64,000 bases of DNA from Patellaria atrata CBS 101060 (GCA_010093705.1 MU006089.1:686904-750903); one strand, 5' to 3'. Positions 12,733-25,700 are shown, numbered from the stretch's first letter. The notes: generated by a model from the sequence alone, not told the origin. Made by a program: numbers and translations.

Positions 12733-13244
12733 TCATCCCCCCTTCCCCATAGTCCCATACCCGCCCTCTTCGTCACCTATACCACCACCTTCCTTCCCAT
12801 CCCCAACTGCCTCCCCCGAACTATCCTCTTCCTCCCCATCTACCCCCAACAACACACCCACAGCCCCAACAACCAACGCGTACGGCGCAAACAACACGAT
12901 CAAGATAGCACATCTGACCCAAAATCGCCGCGGGGAGTGCTGCATGTAGTTGCTCACGATCGCCGCCCAGAGGACCGTTACTAGGAGCTTGTATAGCTGG
13001 CACGGCTGGACGAGGTGGGTGAGGGCGGTGCGGAGGCGTGTGATGAAGGGAGTTTGGTCTGGATGGCCGTGAGTGCGTGATGTGGGGAACAAGGTGGGGA
13101 GAGGGGAAGGGGGAACTGACCTGGTGGTGCGTTTGGTGGGGATGGTGTGCGGTTTGGGTTGGGTTCGATATCGGCGTGTCTCGCCATATCCTGGATCGTG
13201 TTGTCGTGGGTATTGGGAAAGGAGGGCTTGCGTGTTGTTTCCAT
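12733..13244 (-). CDS. Small membrane protein with two transmembrane spans, function unknown
   Basis: Two exons, 13121-13244 and 12733-13058, joined by a 62-nt intron (GTCAGT donor, CAG acceptor), give 149 residues. The N-terminal 45 residues are polar and proline-rich. They are followed by a short amphipathic stretch and two hydrophobic segments, LYKLLVTVLWAAIVSNYM and then CAILIVLFAPYALVVGAV. The tail is acidic and glycine-rich and likely disordered. I do not recognise a family. Splice signals, a continuous frame and clear membrane spans support it as a gene, but it could be lineage-specific. It converges on ECM29 with 93 bases between stop codons, so their 3' UTRs almost certainly overlap. 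Confidence 0.65.
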
Positions 13245-14705
13245 AGATCTAGTTTCGGTGAGGTTTTCGTCCAGAACGAGAAACTATGAAGTAGAAATTA
13301 TTCAGCTCTCCCTGTGTCTACTGCTACGACTGCAAAGGAAGTAAAAAACACTCCCTCACATACATTATCAGGCTTCCAGAACAGTTTACAATTGCAGCTG
13401 TATACAACTCCACCTTATCCTATCCTTCAGTACGGATTGCTAGAACTACCGTGACTGTTGGTTTAAACAACTTTGGGGGCCGGTTCGTGTAGTATGTAGG
13501 GCTAGAAATCGTATTAACGATAAAAGAGACGTAGTAGATTCACTCCAGCAAACAACCAGAGGGGTATATTTATACAAAGCTCCATCGAAGATAGATGAAT
13601 GACATGCATAGGGCGAGGTTTGGGGGGCGGGATCGGATAATTCGGATTCGCAAGGCTGACCTCGAGGCGCTATCAAACCTGATTTTGGACATCTGAATGT
13701 CTGTCTGAGTTTACATGAAGTGGGATAACTTGTGATAGTCAAAATCTTTCCGTTTGGATTGTACAGTGCAGATTTGTGGGTTTAGTATTGACAAGCTGTC
13801 TTGGAAGGGGTGAGTTTGTGATAAGCTGAAATGGTGGAACACTCAACCACCATGCATTACGGGGACGACGGGAGGTGCATGTTTGATAAGTTAGCTGGAT
13901 ATCACACATCTTCACGCTGGTCAAGTTATGAAGTTATGGATAGGGAACTTTGATCACTAGGAATGAAAACGCTTAACTCCATTAACATAATTTGAAATCT
14001 AACTCCAAATCGTCAGACATGCAAGCCATTCTTACCCACGATTGAGAAACAGGACTAATGTATATAAATACAATAGCGTGCCTGTTACTCGGGCTTCTAC
14101 CTCCTGCCATACATGCAAGCATATAATATCATATCGCATTCCGCATCTGGCAGTAACCGGTAAAAGCCGCCACATACCCTCAAACCCAGCGACGCCCTCC
14201 ACACCCTATAATCAAAGAATATGCTGGGATGCGAACTTTTGAGGTATCAAGCATGCGTAAAGTAAGCGAGAAAACCACAGCCGTCCGATCCAACAGACTG
14301 AAGAAGAAAAAGATGGTATCATAAAAGAAAAGAAGAAAGTATGGGGAAAAGGGAAACGCTGAAAATGGTAAAGTGTATCAGTGTAAATGAAAATATAAAT
14401 GGAAAGAGAATAGAACAAAACATAATAAAGTTATCCACCATCGATTCTAATATAGAACCCCCGAGACATGAAAGACCCGCGAATACCGCGGGAGGAAAAC
14501 CATGCCTCCTGATCCAAGCTCGACCTCTGCAGCATACGATGCAAAGCGAACGGTAGCAACTGCATCCTTTAAAATCCACCGCACAATGTCCAGAACGAGT
14601 GAAGATAGAATCCAAAAGCTCGTAGCAAGGTAAGTTCAATCGTACGATTCGACCTCAATGGACGCTGCTGCGTCGCCGAGCCTTGATCACATTAATATGA
14701 GTCAA
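13245..14705. other. Intergenic region, no gene recognised
   Basis: About 1.46 kb covering the upstream side of the small membrane-protein gene and the 3' side of the ULD-domain gene. Part of the right side (about 14300-14450) is A-rich on the plus strand (T-rich in the sense of the ULD gene), compatible with a 3' UTR and polyadenylation region. Short open frames here lack protein-like composition. Confidence 0.45.
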
Positions 14706-17366
14706 TCAAGATGATCTAGCGCGTCTTACGGAATCAGGTTTTTTTGCCCCTTTTACCGACGGCTGTCTACCAGCACCTCCCATCCATCTCAACAGACCAG
14801 TTGGAGGTGGTGGTTGCTTCTTCTTCTTAACAACAGGAGCAGGTTCTACGCTAATAATTTGTGGCATTTGGGGTCCTGAAGGTGGGGGAGGAGGAGGAGG
14901 AGGAAGCATGTCGACAGGTGGTGGCGGAGGAGGCGGAGGGGGTGGAGGAGGCATTGCCATCATAGGTGGTGGAGGAGGAGGAGGAGGTGGAGGTGGTGGC
15001 ATTGAATGAGATTTGCTCTTGCTCTTGCTCGATTTCTTGACCCTTTGTTGCTGAGGTATCATGACCATAGGAGGATCAAACATTGGAGGAGGGGGTGGTG
15101 GAGGAGGGGGTGCTACAGCTTCAGGGGGAGGTGGAGGTGGAGGCGGTTCAGGCATCGGCCACATATGCATGGTAATCGTCCAGTCGGGTTCTACCATGGT
15201 TTCCCAGATCTGGGGAAGTATGATCTCTCCATTTGGACCGACAAGGTCATAATGCCCTTCCAAGACATGCGCTCCAATTACGTCAACGTGGAGGAAGGCT
15301 TGTTTGATGAGTTCTTCCATTCCCTTCCAGGTTTTGCAAATGTGCCAGGGAAATGAGAATTTCCTACCGACTGCATCTTTGAACTTAATCGGCGGTTTCT
15401 TCTCATCTGGAGGCGGGGCTCGGGCTGCTGCTTCCGCTTCCGCCAGTTTCTTGGCAGCTTCCGCTTCCGCCTCTGCTGCTTTCTTGGCAGCTTCCGCTGC
15501 CTCGGCAGCGGCTTTAGCATCCGCAATTGCTTTGTCAGCGGCCTCTTTTGCCTCGGCGGCTGCTTTGTCGGCAGCCTCTTTCATCTCTGCAGCCTTCTTG
15601 TCGGCTTCTGCTTGCGCCTCCTCCCTTGCCTTCTTCGCAGCTTCGACAAGTTTAGCTGCCGCTTCTTCAGTGGCTTTCTTATCAGCTGCTTCTTGTGCAG
15701 CTTTCGCCTCCGCTGCGGCCTTGTCTGCTGCCGCTTTGGCTTCAGCCGCTTTCTCACGCTTAAGTTGCTCGTCCCGCGACGCTATGATCAATTTCTCAAG
15801 CTTTTCCAACTTATCTTCGTCCTTCTTCTTCTTCGCTTCAATTGCTTCTGCAGCTGCTGCTTCTGCTGCAGCAACTTTGTCCGCCTCCTTCTTCCTCCTC
15901 GCCTCTTCTTGGGCAAGAAGTAAAGCCTCTAGTTTAGCGAACCGCTCTTCATTTGGATCCTTAGGAGGTTCTGGAGGAGCAATTAAAGCCTCTAGTTTAG
16001 CGATCCGTTCTTCATTAGGATCGGGTTTAGGAGGTTCTGGAGGAGGTGGTGGTGGCGGAGGTGGAGGTGGAGGAACTACGACCACTGGGGCGGGGGGTGG
16101 AGGGGGTGGTGGCGCTGCAGCCTCAGGTGGTGGAGGAGGTGGCGGAGGTGGAGGTGCTGTTTCTGATCGAGGGATTGGTGAAGGTCTGTTCGAAACATGT
16201 GGAGGGGGAGTTCGCATCTGTTGAGGCGGGAATGGAGGATAATACATTGGAGGATATCCATATGGGCTGCCTGCTCCAAATGGAGGAAAGGGAAATTGAG
16301 GAGGGGGGATTGCGCCATATGGCATCATCTCATGCCCAGCTGCCTGTGGCGGTGCTGGAGGCATGGAATTGCGGTTGCGCGGGCCTCGACCAGCATGTGG
16401 CGGATGAGGTTGATGTGGGTGATGCGGGTGATGACCTTGCTCGAAATAACCCGGACCTCCAGCACCAGGAGGACCCATACCAAATCCAGAGCCAGGACCA
16501 GGGCCTGCACCAGGAACGTTTGGTGAGAATGGATTGGGCTGTTGACCATGCGGTCCACCTACAGGCGAGAACGGGTTAGGTGGGTGGCCGAAAGGATGAG
16601 GATCTTGAGCACCAAATGGTACCAGCGATTGATTTCCCATCCCCGGCCCTGGTACCGGGTTGGTAAATGGATTGTATGGCGCAGCTCCTGACATCATACT
16701 GGGCGCATATCCACTGTGGGGTTGTTGCTGGTGCACATGAGCCCACTGTGGATGAGGATGATGTGGGATCTGTCCACGGGCATAGCCCGGATAGTCATCG
16801 TGAGAGTCCAGACTGTCGGAATTGTCGGACGTGGTCCGTCGACTGCGCTCACTTCGATCTCTGGGCGCTCGACGAACTTGTCGATCTTTTGTTCGACGTG
16901 TTGGTGGATCCTCTACGGGTACTCGTCTAGAGGAAGAACGTCGTCTTGCGGGTGGTGCTCGAGGAACAGGAGGACGAGAGCGGCCTTTGGAAGAAGTTCT
17001 CGGTCTGGATGCTGAATCTGAGGGGACAATCTCGTCTGCTTCGTCCAATCCAAGTTCTGTCCAGTCCTCTTCCTCCTCTTCCTCTGATTCGGTATAGTCT
17101 TCTTCGTCTAGACTACCGCTAGCTGGTGATACGTGAACACCAGATGAATCTTCGTCTGAATAGCGGCGTCGCTCTGCGCCCGTTTTATGGCTTACCCTGA
17201 TTGGTCTCCTTGAAGAGAGATTATATATTAGCTTCACGTACTGGGAACAGGTTGCGGCTGAGGGAATAATTGCGCTATGAGAGGGGTTGCTTGCTTGAGT
17301 CTGCGCCTCATTTTGAGAACAGGGCAGAGGCGGGGCGAGAGAGAGTAAGGCAACGATTACTTACAT
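14706..17366 (-). CDS. Proline/alanine-rich protein with a C-terminal ubiquitin-like (ULD-type) domain
   Basis: The preferred model has a start codon split by an intron. Exon 1 ends with AT at 17366-17365. A 156-nt intron (17209-17364) has a GTAAGT donor, a CTAAT branch and a TTCAAG acceptor. Exon 2 (14706-17208) supplies the G, giving MRPIRVSHK and 834 residues. The region order is: an acidic and Ser/Arg-rich N terminus; a Pro/Gly/His-rich low-complexity stretch; poly-proline runs; a long Ala/Lys/Glu helix (about residues 420-600) likely to form a coiled coil; a compact domain at about 606-690 (PIKFKDAVGRKFSFPWHICK ... MVEPDWTITMHMW); then four more proline runs and a basic tail. The compact domain resembles the ubiquitin-like domain of many fungal proteins of unknown function. 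Poly-proline runs could bind SH3, WW or profilin, but that is speculation. An unsplit ATG at 17237 would add nine residues and cannot be excluded. Confidence 0.8.
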
Positions 17367-20300
17367 GGAGGTTAGCCGTACAAGGAATTATCTCGCTCGA
17401 CCCTTCTACCAGAGAATGGGCGAGCGAAGATAACCTCGGAGGGGAGGTGGCCTTTTGATAGTTTTGCAGGAGTTGGTCTGTGTCGGTCGTTCTATCGACT
17501 GTCGTCTTGTTTGGGTTGTATTAACCCTGTCCCGCTTTGGGCTTGCCTGCCGCTACCACAACTGTTAACTTTAGCTCAAGCGAGATACTAGGGCTTTCCT
17601 TACTGACCTGGTTTCTAGATATTCCAGATAAATTCTAGCACTGTGAACTTGGGGAGAAGACGAAACGACGAAGAGCGATAATTTGGTTGAAAAGTTCTCG
17701 GTTCAAAGCTAAGGTCTTCTGGAAGAATGAAGGTAGAAGTAAGTTAGATTGTTGTCTCCGGGAAAGGGGGGCCTTTCGTTTTGGCTGGTTTGGCGTTCTG
17801 GCGGGAATGTCGCAGGAAGTGGTAAGGCTGATGATGATTCGAGGATGGGTAACCCCTCGTTACGTGTTTGGCGTCTCAAGAGATTGCTGATGCAAGGACG
17901 AAGTGATCACCAACGGGCCCGCTATGTCTTTAGGTCAGGACTAGTGGGGATGCAACGAATTGTATCTTGTCTATTCCAAAGTGTCAAATTAATGCCTTCA
18001 CCGATCGAATGCTGTGATGCGCTGGAAGATCTGGAAGAATTGGATCTCGTTCTGGGTTGGCGGCCATAAACGGACGAGAAGGATGGCGGAAGATGAGATG
18101 AAATCAGGCGGCGATCAACCCCACGATAGATTGAATGAGTAGATAAGTAAAAGCCTTGTTCCCGGCGAATATTAATCGAGAGACAAGGTCGGCAGGACAG
18201 TCTGGGGGAGGGGCAGACTTGTCAAACAATTTTTGATGGTTGATGAGAGATGATGGGTAAGATGGATTTCTTTTGGCCACAACACGAGATTCGGTGAAGG
18301 TGAGTAAGGTGTCTGTTATGTTGTATGAAGTCAGCGTGGTCCAGGTAGCAATAACAACAATATGACGATGAGCAGATGAACAGCTGCATCAGGGCACGAT
18401 AATCGTGGGTGTTATTGACAGGTCCGTAGTGGGATCGAAGAAGGCCTCAAGAGATGATCATTGGGCCTTCGAGGTGTCAAAAGTGGTGGTGGGAGGGAAG
18501 TTCCTCAGATTGGTAAGGACCGTAAGGTAACGTTGGTTGCGCTTGCCATCCAAGGGAGCACTTGTCCGGTAGCCCCTGTCGTTTGAGCCATCAAAGGCCC
18601 GAAATGGCAGGGCCTCTATGGCCCAAAGACTCGCAGCCACGGCAACGCACCACCTGAAAATGACCCCCGCCGTTTTTCCTGAATTGACACCCACGAAACC
18701 CATATACACGAAAACAAACAAAATAAAAAGCAAAAAAGGGACGTACCGCTGAATTGGCGTCGTGTAAGGTGGAAGAAGGAAGTGAGATGAGTATGTAAGC
18801 CTTCAAAATGCCAATGAATGCTGCCTTCAGTGCCTTCAAGCGGACAGTGGCCAGTCGTCCTGCAGCCACGGGGGATTTTGTTGCCAAAGGCAACAGGAAG
18901 AATTTAGAATTCGTCTAGTGGGGACCAATATCGGAAAACACAGGAATCAAAAGCTATGTAATCATTCACGTCTTGCTCCTTATAGGTCGATGGTATCTGT
19001 CTGTCTTCTTCTTGCGGATGCGAATATTTCGAAAATTCTGTTGTGCGTACGGGGACATTCGGACTGCTTTTAGATTCGAGAAAGGTGACTGAGTTTGGGA
19101 AAGACACCGGTCTTCCACGTTGACACACCAGAAAAAGGTTTCAAATACTGTCAGATCAAAAAGCAGCTCACACAGTGCGGAGTGCTGCAGTATGTTGAGA
19201 ACTGTGTAACTGACGATAGATCCGTTGGATAGGGCAGGTGGTGGAAAGTGGCAATAGATCAGCAATGTGCTGGAAAGGCTGCTTTTCAAACAAGTCACAA
19301 AGGTACTGAGAAGTATATACCGAAGCTTGAGTATCTATCTCTATCTTCTCTCTCTCTCTCTTTCCAATTCAAAAGCGCTCTGAAACTCTCTTTATGCCTG
19401 TATTCCTTGGTTCACCTTGCTGAAACCCGTGTGCTAAGAGTCATATCCTTCCGCCAACGCTGGTCCGATGAGCGCCCAATTTCGTTGTCATGCTATTTTC
19501 AGCAATTTTTAGGATTGATCACGTTTGTTGGCAGCAAAATTTATTTAGGCATTGTCCATATAGTGGGCCTACCTGGGAGATGAAGCAGTTCGTTGATCAG
19601 TACGGTGCTGCCACGTAGGTACTCGATCCGTAAGAGCTAGGAACATGCAGCAGCGCTAGGGTCTCCTTTACCAAACGGAGTGGACTACAAAATTTTCACC
19701 TGTTATTCTATGGACTAGAATGTACTCTAAACACGCCTCTACACTCTTAATTCGCGAGCCGTTCCGGTCAACACGCGATGGAGCCTCAGGTTATGACACT
19801 TTACGAGTCCGTTACATGCAGCCCAATCTCCCAGGCGCCCAATGTGACTCCGTGGACTCCTGCTTTCATTCCATGATGTTGAGAAGCCCCTTTCAACCCT
19901 GTCAATTGAGGGAGCCATGGGAGTGTAATGACGTGAGAGGAGCAATTTAGAAGAGCGGGAGAACTATGTGGTCTAGGGTCATCCATTCATCCAAGAAACC
20001 GGAAAGCCATACGTTTGAGGCATTCGCAGCAATATCCGACTGATAGGTTGTCGTATGCACAACACACCTTTCAGGGCTGAATATATCACACGCGTACAAT
20101 ACATCCTCTCAGCTTCGATATTTCGAATATGTACGGCACTCTCAACCGTCACACAGTCGCTTCAAAAGAAGAAGATTTTCTACCTGGTAGGACAATTTTA
20201 TGGTGCACATATTGTGCCTAGTGCAATAAAGCAACTGAATAGTTTGCGGTATCATCGCACTGGCAATTGCTGTTATCACACCAAGTTGTCCGAACTATCG

Positions 20301-21956
20301 ATCCGGTACGACCTCGTCATCGCATCGTCACCCCTCATCCTCTTGACTGTGAATACAATCTCCATTTTACCTCTTGTCCCTTTAACATTCAAGCCTGGGT
20401 ATTCGGGCCGAGATAGAGACATGCATCCGCATATTCGTCCGGATATCCTCGGTCAAAGCACATCTTATATCAACAACTACCTCAGGATATAGATCCAGTG
20501 TTGCGATAGCGTGGGTTCTCAACATTACACCTTGCTTCAACTCTCAACTTCGAATTGTGCTGTATAATCTTGCTTGGCACTGTTCATGGAGTGGTCACAC
20601 TGTTCATTGCCTCCGGATGTCCCAAATCATCATGAAGTCACCACCTGCTCCCTTCAGTACTGGACAGTGTTGCAGTCCGCGATCGCATCTGAATGAAAAG
20701 GGTCCACTTAAATAATGACCGGTGTATGCATATAAGAAAGAAAGACGGCAACTGCCCAAGTCATTGTCACGCCAAATTCGGACAATCCACAACTTCAACC
20801 TATGGCCGAACAAGGAAAGCACATACCCGGTCAATGGAGTATGCCCGAAATCAACCCCAGATTCTGTATGTACAGGACTTGTATCCCGTTGTACGAGTAC
20901 AACACTATCCTCTGGGCCCGTTACACAGGAATCCACAAATCCGATGCTGGTCATAAGATAATCAAGGTGCTATCAAACATATTTCACACTAACAAATGCG
21001 GCGTCAAACATTACATCAAGCCAAGATCAACGTTCTTTTCCCGCAACCAAATAGTTAAACACCTGAATATCCGTCTCTATCCTATAGGACCGGAATGTAT
21101 CAGTTAGCATAGCCACAACATGCTGACCGAGATAGTTGATCCCTAAGCTCCCTGCATCCAATCGATATGAATCAGCAGCTCACACTGGATCTAGAGACAT
21201 TACGTTGAAGTAAGTAACAGGTAAGTACGCCTGTCATCTCGTTCGTCGTCCTATTTCCCCGCATCTCCACGTACCCCCACATCACTCGCATAACGCCATA
21301 AATATCAAATCCGTTCCAGACCGTAATATACTTCCGTTAGAGTGCCAATGAACTGCAGCTTCACCTCTATCTGGCCCCCAAATTAGCTCTCCACTCACCT
21401 AAATCCCTCCTCCTCGAAACTTCAAGGCCCCCACACTCCTCTACATCAGCCGTTTCCCCCCGTGCACCTCCCGGATTTTCATCATTCCCTAAAGTATCCG
21501 TATGGAGTTATCCCCCTCGCTTTTCAAAGGAGAGATTCTCGGTTCAAGGCGGTTCAGGGAATGGATATTACGGGTCTACGCTCGACCACTCGTCCTTGTC
21601 CACGTCTTCATCACTTCTGAGTTCGAAGCAAAGCGGTGTCTACTGAAGCTATGCTTTCAGAGGATGGAGCGGTCATCGAGGAAAATTCCGTTAACCGTGA
21701 ACGGATGGCTTGTGCAAGAGGAGATGTCCAAGTAATTCGGCTCTCAAATTGACAGAACGAACGACTTCCAATCCTCTCTTGAAATGTGGTTGAATCGCAT
21801 AGCGGTGTTCATCTTCTCTGAGTTAACCTCCATATGAAGAATCATACGGATCTGTTTGCTTCTGATTAATTGAGAATGTAGGAACAGGTAAGATAAAAAT
21901 GTTCAGATCAACCGTTTGGTGTTTAGAAACAAACATGCCTACATGTATGAACCATG
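17367..21956. other. Long gene-poor interval
   Basis: About 4.6 kb with no open frame that joins into a convincing protein on either strand. The left end is the 5' flank and probable 5' UTR of the ULD-domain gene. A CT-rich stretch sits at about 19336-19370. Open frames of 60-145 codons occur in several places (for instance 20055-20492 on the plus strand) but show no family motif, no consistent splice signals and no protein-like composition. I do not see transposon termini. A long non-coding transcript or very decayed repeats cannot be ruled out from sequence alone. Confidence 0.4.
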
Positions 21957-22530
21957 CAGTATAAATTCACTATACAGTATGGATGAACTGTACAGTGTTG
22001 ATGAACTGAACAGTACGGAATAACTGTACAGGACGGGTGATCTGTACAGTACAAATGGACCATACAGTATGAGTGAACTGTACATCACGGATGCAATGTA
22101 CAAAACTGTATTTGACTAAAACGTATGATACCTTAACATGGAACGGAATAGTGGACCTGGTAGACTATGTATATCATGACTAAGCTGTACGAAGACTAGG
22201 CTGTAAGGGTGACAGTATAACTCAACTGTACAGTATAACTCAACTGTACAGTATAACTCAACTGTACAGTATAACTCAACTGTACAGTATAACTCAATCG
22301 TACAATAGAGCTCAACCGTACAAAAAAGCTGAGTGGTACGATACAATCGACTGTACGATACAAAACAACTGTACAATATATACCAACTGTACAATACCGT
22401 ATATACTAACTGTATAATAACAACACACCTGTCCCATACAAATCAACATCGTAACTCCCACTAAAAGTATATTCTTAAACTGCACAATATCGCTAAATAG
22501 TACGATATGAGCCCATTGAACATGATATCT
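21957..22530. repeat. 18-bp minisatellite with a TGTACA palindromic core
   Basis: Four consecutive perfect copies of CAGTATAACTCAACTGTA occupy 22213-22284. The 18-base period continues rightward with increasing change (22285-22302, 22303-22320, 22321-22338 and onward). A diverged set of eight 18-base units runs from 21957 to 22100 (for example CAGTATGGATGAACTGTA at 21975-21992). Between and beyond them the phase is looser, but units ending in CTGTA or similar can be followed to about 22530. Where one unit meets the next the junction reads ACTGTACAGT, a perfect palindrome. Copies are freshest in the middle of the right block and decay outward, as expected of a tandem array growing by slippage or unequal exchange. 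It lies about 180 bases beyond the STT4 stop codon. Confidence 0.9.
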
Positions 22531-22708
22531 CTCTCGTCGCTCAGCACAAGACGACTCGAAAACAGAAGCTCTCGGTCCATGACCTGAATTAAAAGAGTCG
22601 ATCTCATACTACAAACTTACTGTAACCACCACGCTTCTCCAGCAAGTTATTCACACACAGACTCAATATAACTACAATGACATCATCCCACAACCTCACC
22701 TTCCAACC

Positions 22709-25700
22709 CTAATAAGGAATCCCATTCGTAAGCAACTGAAACTGATCATACCCCCTCGTAGAATAACTCCCCTGACTCCTTTTAATCAGCTCCCTCATAA
22801 AATCCGCGGCCTCCCTCTCACTCCTCTCGAGGACAAACCTCTCTCTAAAATGCTGAATCGTCTCCGGCTTGAAGCATGGGAGTCCACTATCCAGCATCAA
22901 GATAACAATATGGGCGAGATGCTCCGAATGCTGACGCACAGCAAGGAACGCCTTAACGCAAAGTTCCTCGAACCACTTATACGACTGACTGTTCGTCGAG
23001 CCCCCCATCACGGCCACCATCTCGCTGGTAAGCTTGAACGGCGCGCGCTCGAACCTCACGCCGCCGGGCGCGATGTCGAAGCAGAACCCGAAGTCGATGT
23101 GCAGGATGTGTCCCGCTTCGCCGATCATGATGTTGCCGTTGTGGCGGTCTTTGAATTGGAGGAGGTAGCTCACGACGCTGTAGGCTGCCATGCTCTTTAC
23201 GAAATTGCTCCTCGCTTCTTGAAACCTCACGCTATCCTCTCCACCGTACTTTGACACGAAGTAGTCATAGAGGCCGTTTACCGCTTCGCGTCCGAGCATG
23301 TCGCGCGAAATGGCGTTGGGTAGGACGTCGATGACGCCGCACCCAGGCGCGGTCGCCGTGACGCGGTAGGGGAAGACATAGACATCGAGGCCGACGGAAT
23401 TGAAGATACCGCGGAAGGCAGAAATCATTTGGAGCGCGAGGACGTCTTGGCGGCAGTCATCCCCAACCTTGAATATAGCGGATTGCCAGACTTCGTAGGT
23501 GTTGCTATCCTTATCTGAATGTTCAGACGAGTTGGAATTACTATTATCGTCAGCGGGTGCTTGCTCGGTACCGGACGTGATGGACTTGTCTTTGCGAATG
23601 CGGAAGGTCGCCATATATGGTGCTTTGGCGTGCGATTGGAGCGGCTTGCCGGATTTACGGTCGATGCCTACGACGACGCCGTCGGGGTTGCTCGGTAAAT
23701 AAACCCCTACCTCCACTTTTATCTTTCTTAACTCTTCTTCGATCTTCTGTTTCTTCTCCGGCTTGCTCTTCTTGATATAGGGGCGCAGTTTGCCCGAGAC
23801 GTCTGTGACCTCGTTGAAAAAAGCAAACTCACGCTCATAGAATCCCCGGTCCTTGTCACTGAAGCTAGTGACGAGACTGTCCATTACTTTGTCTAGGGTT
23901 GGTTTGACGGAATCGGGAACCTGTGAGTCTTCGTCTTTGTAAGCGTTCGCTTTCATGTTCCAGATGATTTGATGGGCGAATAGTTGGGAAAATTTGCCTG
24001 TCTCAATGATGTACCTTTCCACGTATCCGAGAACGTCATAGCGTAGTGTCTGAACGATCTGTGGTACGTAGAAGAATGTCACGTCTACCGAGTGACTTTC
24101 CAGAGACCGCATAGCGTACTGGATAATAAAAGGGTGGTTCCCATATGCCGGTAAGAAATATGTGGCGGATGTTGGTGGGTTTATGGGGGCCCAGTATAGC
24201 AGATACTTCAACTGAAATGAAACGTCATTTGGTAGAGATGGTCCAAGAAGCACCTCTAGAGCATCTGGAATGTGCAGCACCTTCTCTGGAAAGTTAAGTA
24301 CCAGCCAGCGAACTTCACGTTTGAGATTTGCGGATTGGAACCGGTTTGCCAGTTGAACAGCTAAAGTTGGGTTCTCAGCCCAAGCGGTTTTTAAGACGGC
24401 AGATAGGGCAGCGTCTGGGGGAGCTCTAGTTTGATGACCCGATGCGAAGTAGTGTTTCTTTTCATAATCCAGTGGGAAGAGCCAAACCATGAGTCTGGTT
24501 TGTTCGCTGCTCAGTAGCATCTGAAGCAGATCCTGTTTGCCCTGCAATGATTTCAGAGACGCTTCTGATTTACTCCCGATGTGCGCTGTCTTCTCTAACA
24601 GCATTTGGACATCTGCGAGTACATGAGTCTCTGCTTTGATCTGCAGGCGGTTACCTCCGAACGACCATCTACTGATGTCAGTCAAATATGATTTATTTGG
24701 AGGGAACGAAACATACCTGGGAGGGAGCGAGAACCATGCAAGAGCAGCGCCCAAAAGACGATCTTTGAATCGCCATTGAGCCGTGCCATCCAAACTCGTG
24801 TTGAACCGCAACATCTTAAGACCAAGCAGGATGATGTGGAAATGTACTTCACGGGCAAGAGGATGACTTGTGGTAGAAACCATGTGGTCCAAAGTTATCT
24901 GCATGAGTCGGTGATATATCTTCTCAATAGAAGGTATACCGAGTCTGCTAGCATTGTAATGACTTTCCAGAAATTGTATAAGGCGGAAGTGAGGAGCTAT
25001 TGTGTTGTATGCTCGCTGCTGTTGCTTAGCAATAACAGCTCTGTCTGATGGAGCGAACTCCATCTTGCCATACAATGGGTCTTCATGTCTGAAAGATATT
25101 AGATGGATATCAGAACGTAAAGAATTTTCAGCTTACTTGAATGCTGGATTGAAGAAACCCCTTCGCTTCCGGACCGTATCAACCCAATTTTCAGTAATTG
25201 CAACCAGAATTCTAGACTCCATCCGAGGATTTTCTTTGATCACACTCATCCACAGCGATATTCCGAGTTTGATAGACTGCTTAGTGAAAACCGCGAAAGG
25301 GATTCCTACAAGATGATGCGCAATGGCACATTGGTCCTTTTTGACACGGCATAATAGAGCAGCCGATCTTCTCAACGCATCTCGCAATTCAGCTATCGAT
25401 ACTTGCTTCCGGCTCAGCGTTCGGCTTTCTACCTCGGCCAAAACTGTGGCGGCATCTTCTGAGCTTTGTTTGAGATGAGCACTACCGCGACGTGAATTGG
25501 GCCCGCCAATGCACAACCATTCTTCATCGTGATCGGCAAAACCTTCGACAAAGCGGTATTCTTGGCGGCTAGTATACTGTGCAATAAAATCCGATGCTGT
25601 GTTGATGTGGACACCTTTCTCAACTTCGATCGCACCGAGTCGCTGATCCGTTGACGGAATCACGGAACCTAACTCGATGGCGAACGATCTACCGAGAGCG

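Noticed and set aside
13446-13924. Adjoining minus-strand frames of 98 and 61 codons
   Set aside because: They do not join by plausible splice sites and contain no recognisable sequence.
15304-16224. 306-codon open frame on the plus strand, Ala/Ser- then Gly-rich
   Set aside because: It is the reverse complement of the Ala/Lys/Glu helix and proline runs of the ULD-domain gene; repetitive codons leave the opposite strand open by chance.
20055-20492. 145-codon plus-strand frame in the gene-poor interval
   Set aside because: No motif, no domain-like hydrophobic pattern, no splice partners; expected by chance in several kilobases of non-coding DNA.
22116-22394. 92-codon minus-strand frame with a repeated CTVELY peptide
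   Set aside because: The peptide repeat follows from an 18-base (six-codon) tandem repeat; the frame has no other protein features and units outside the perfect block break it.
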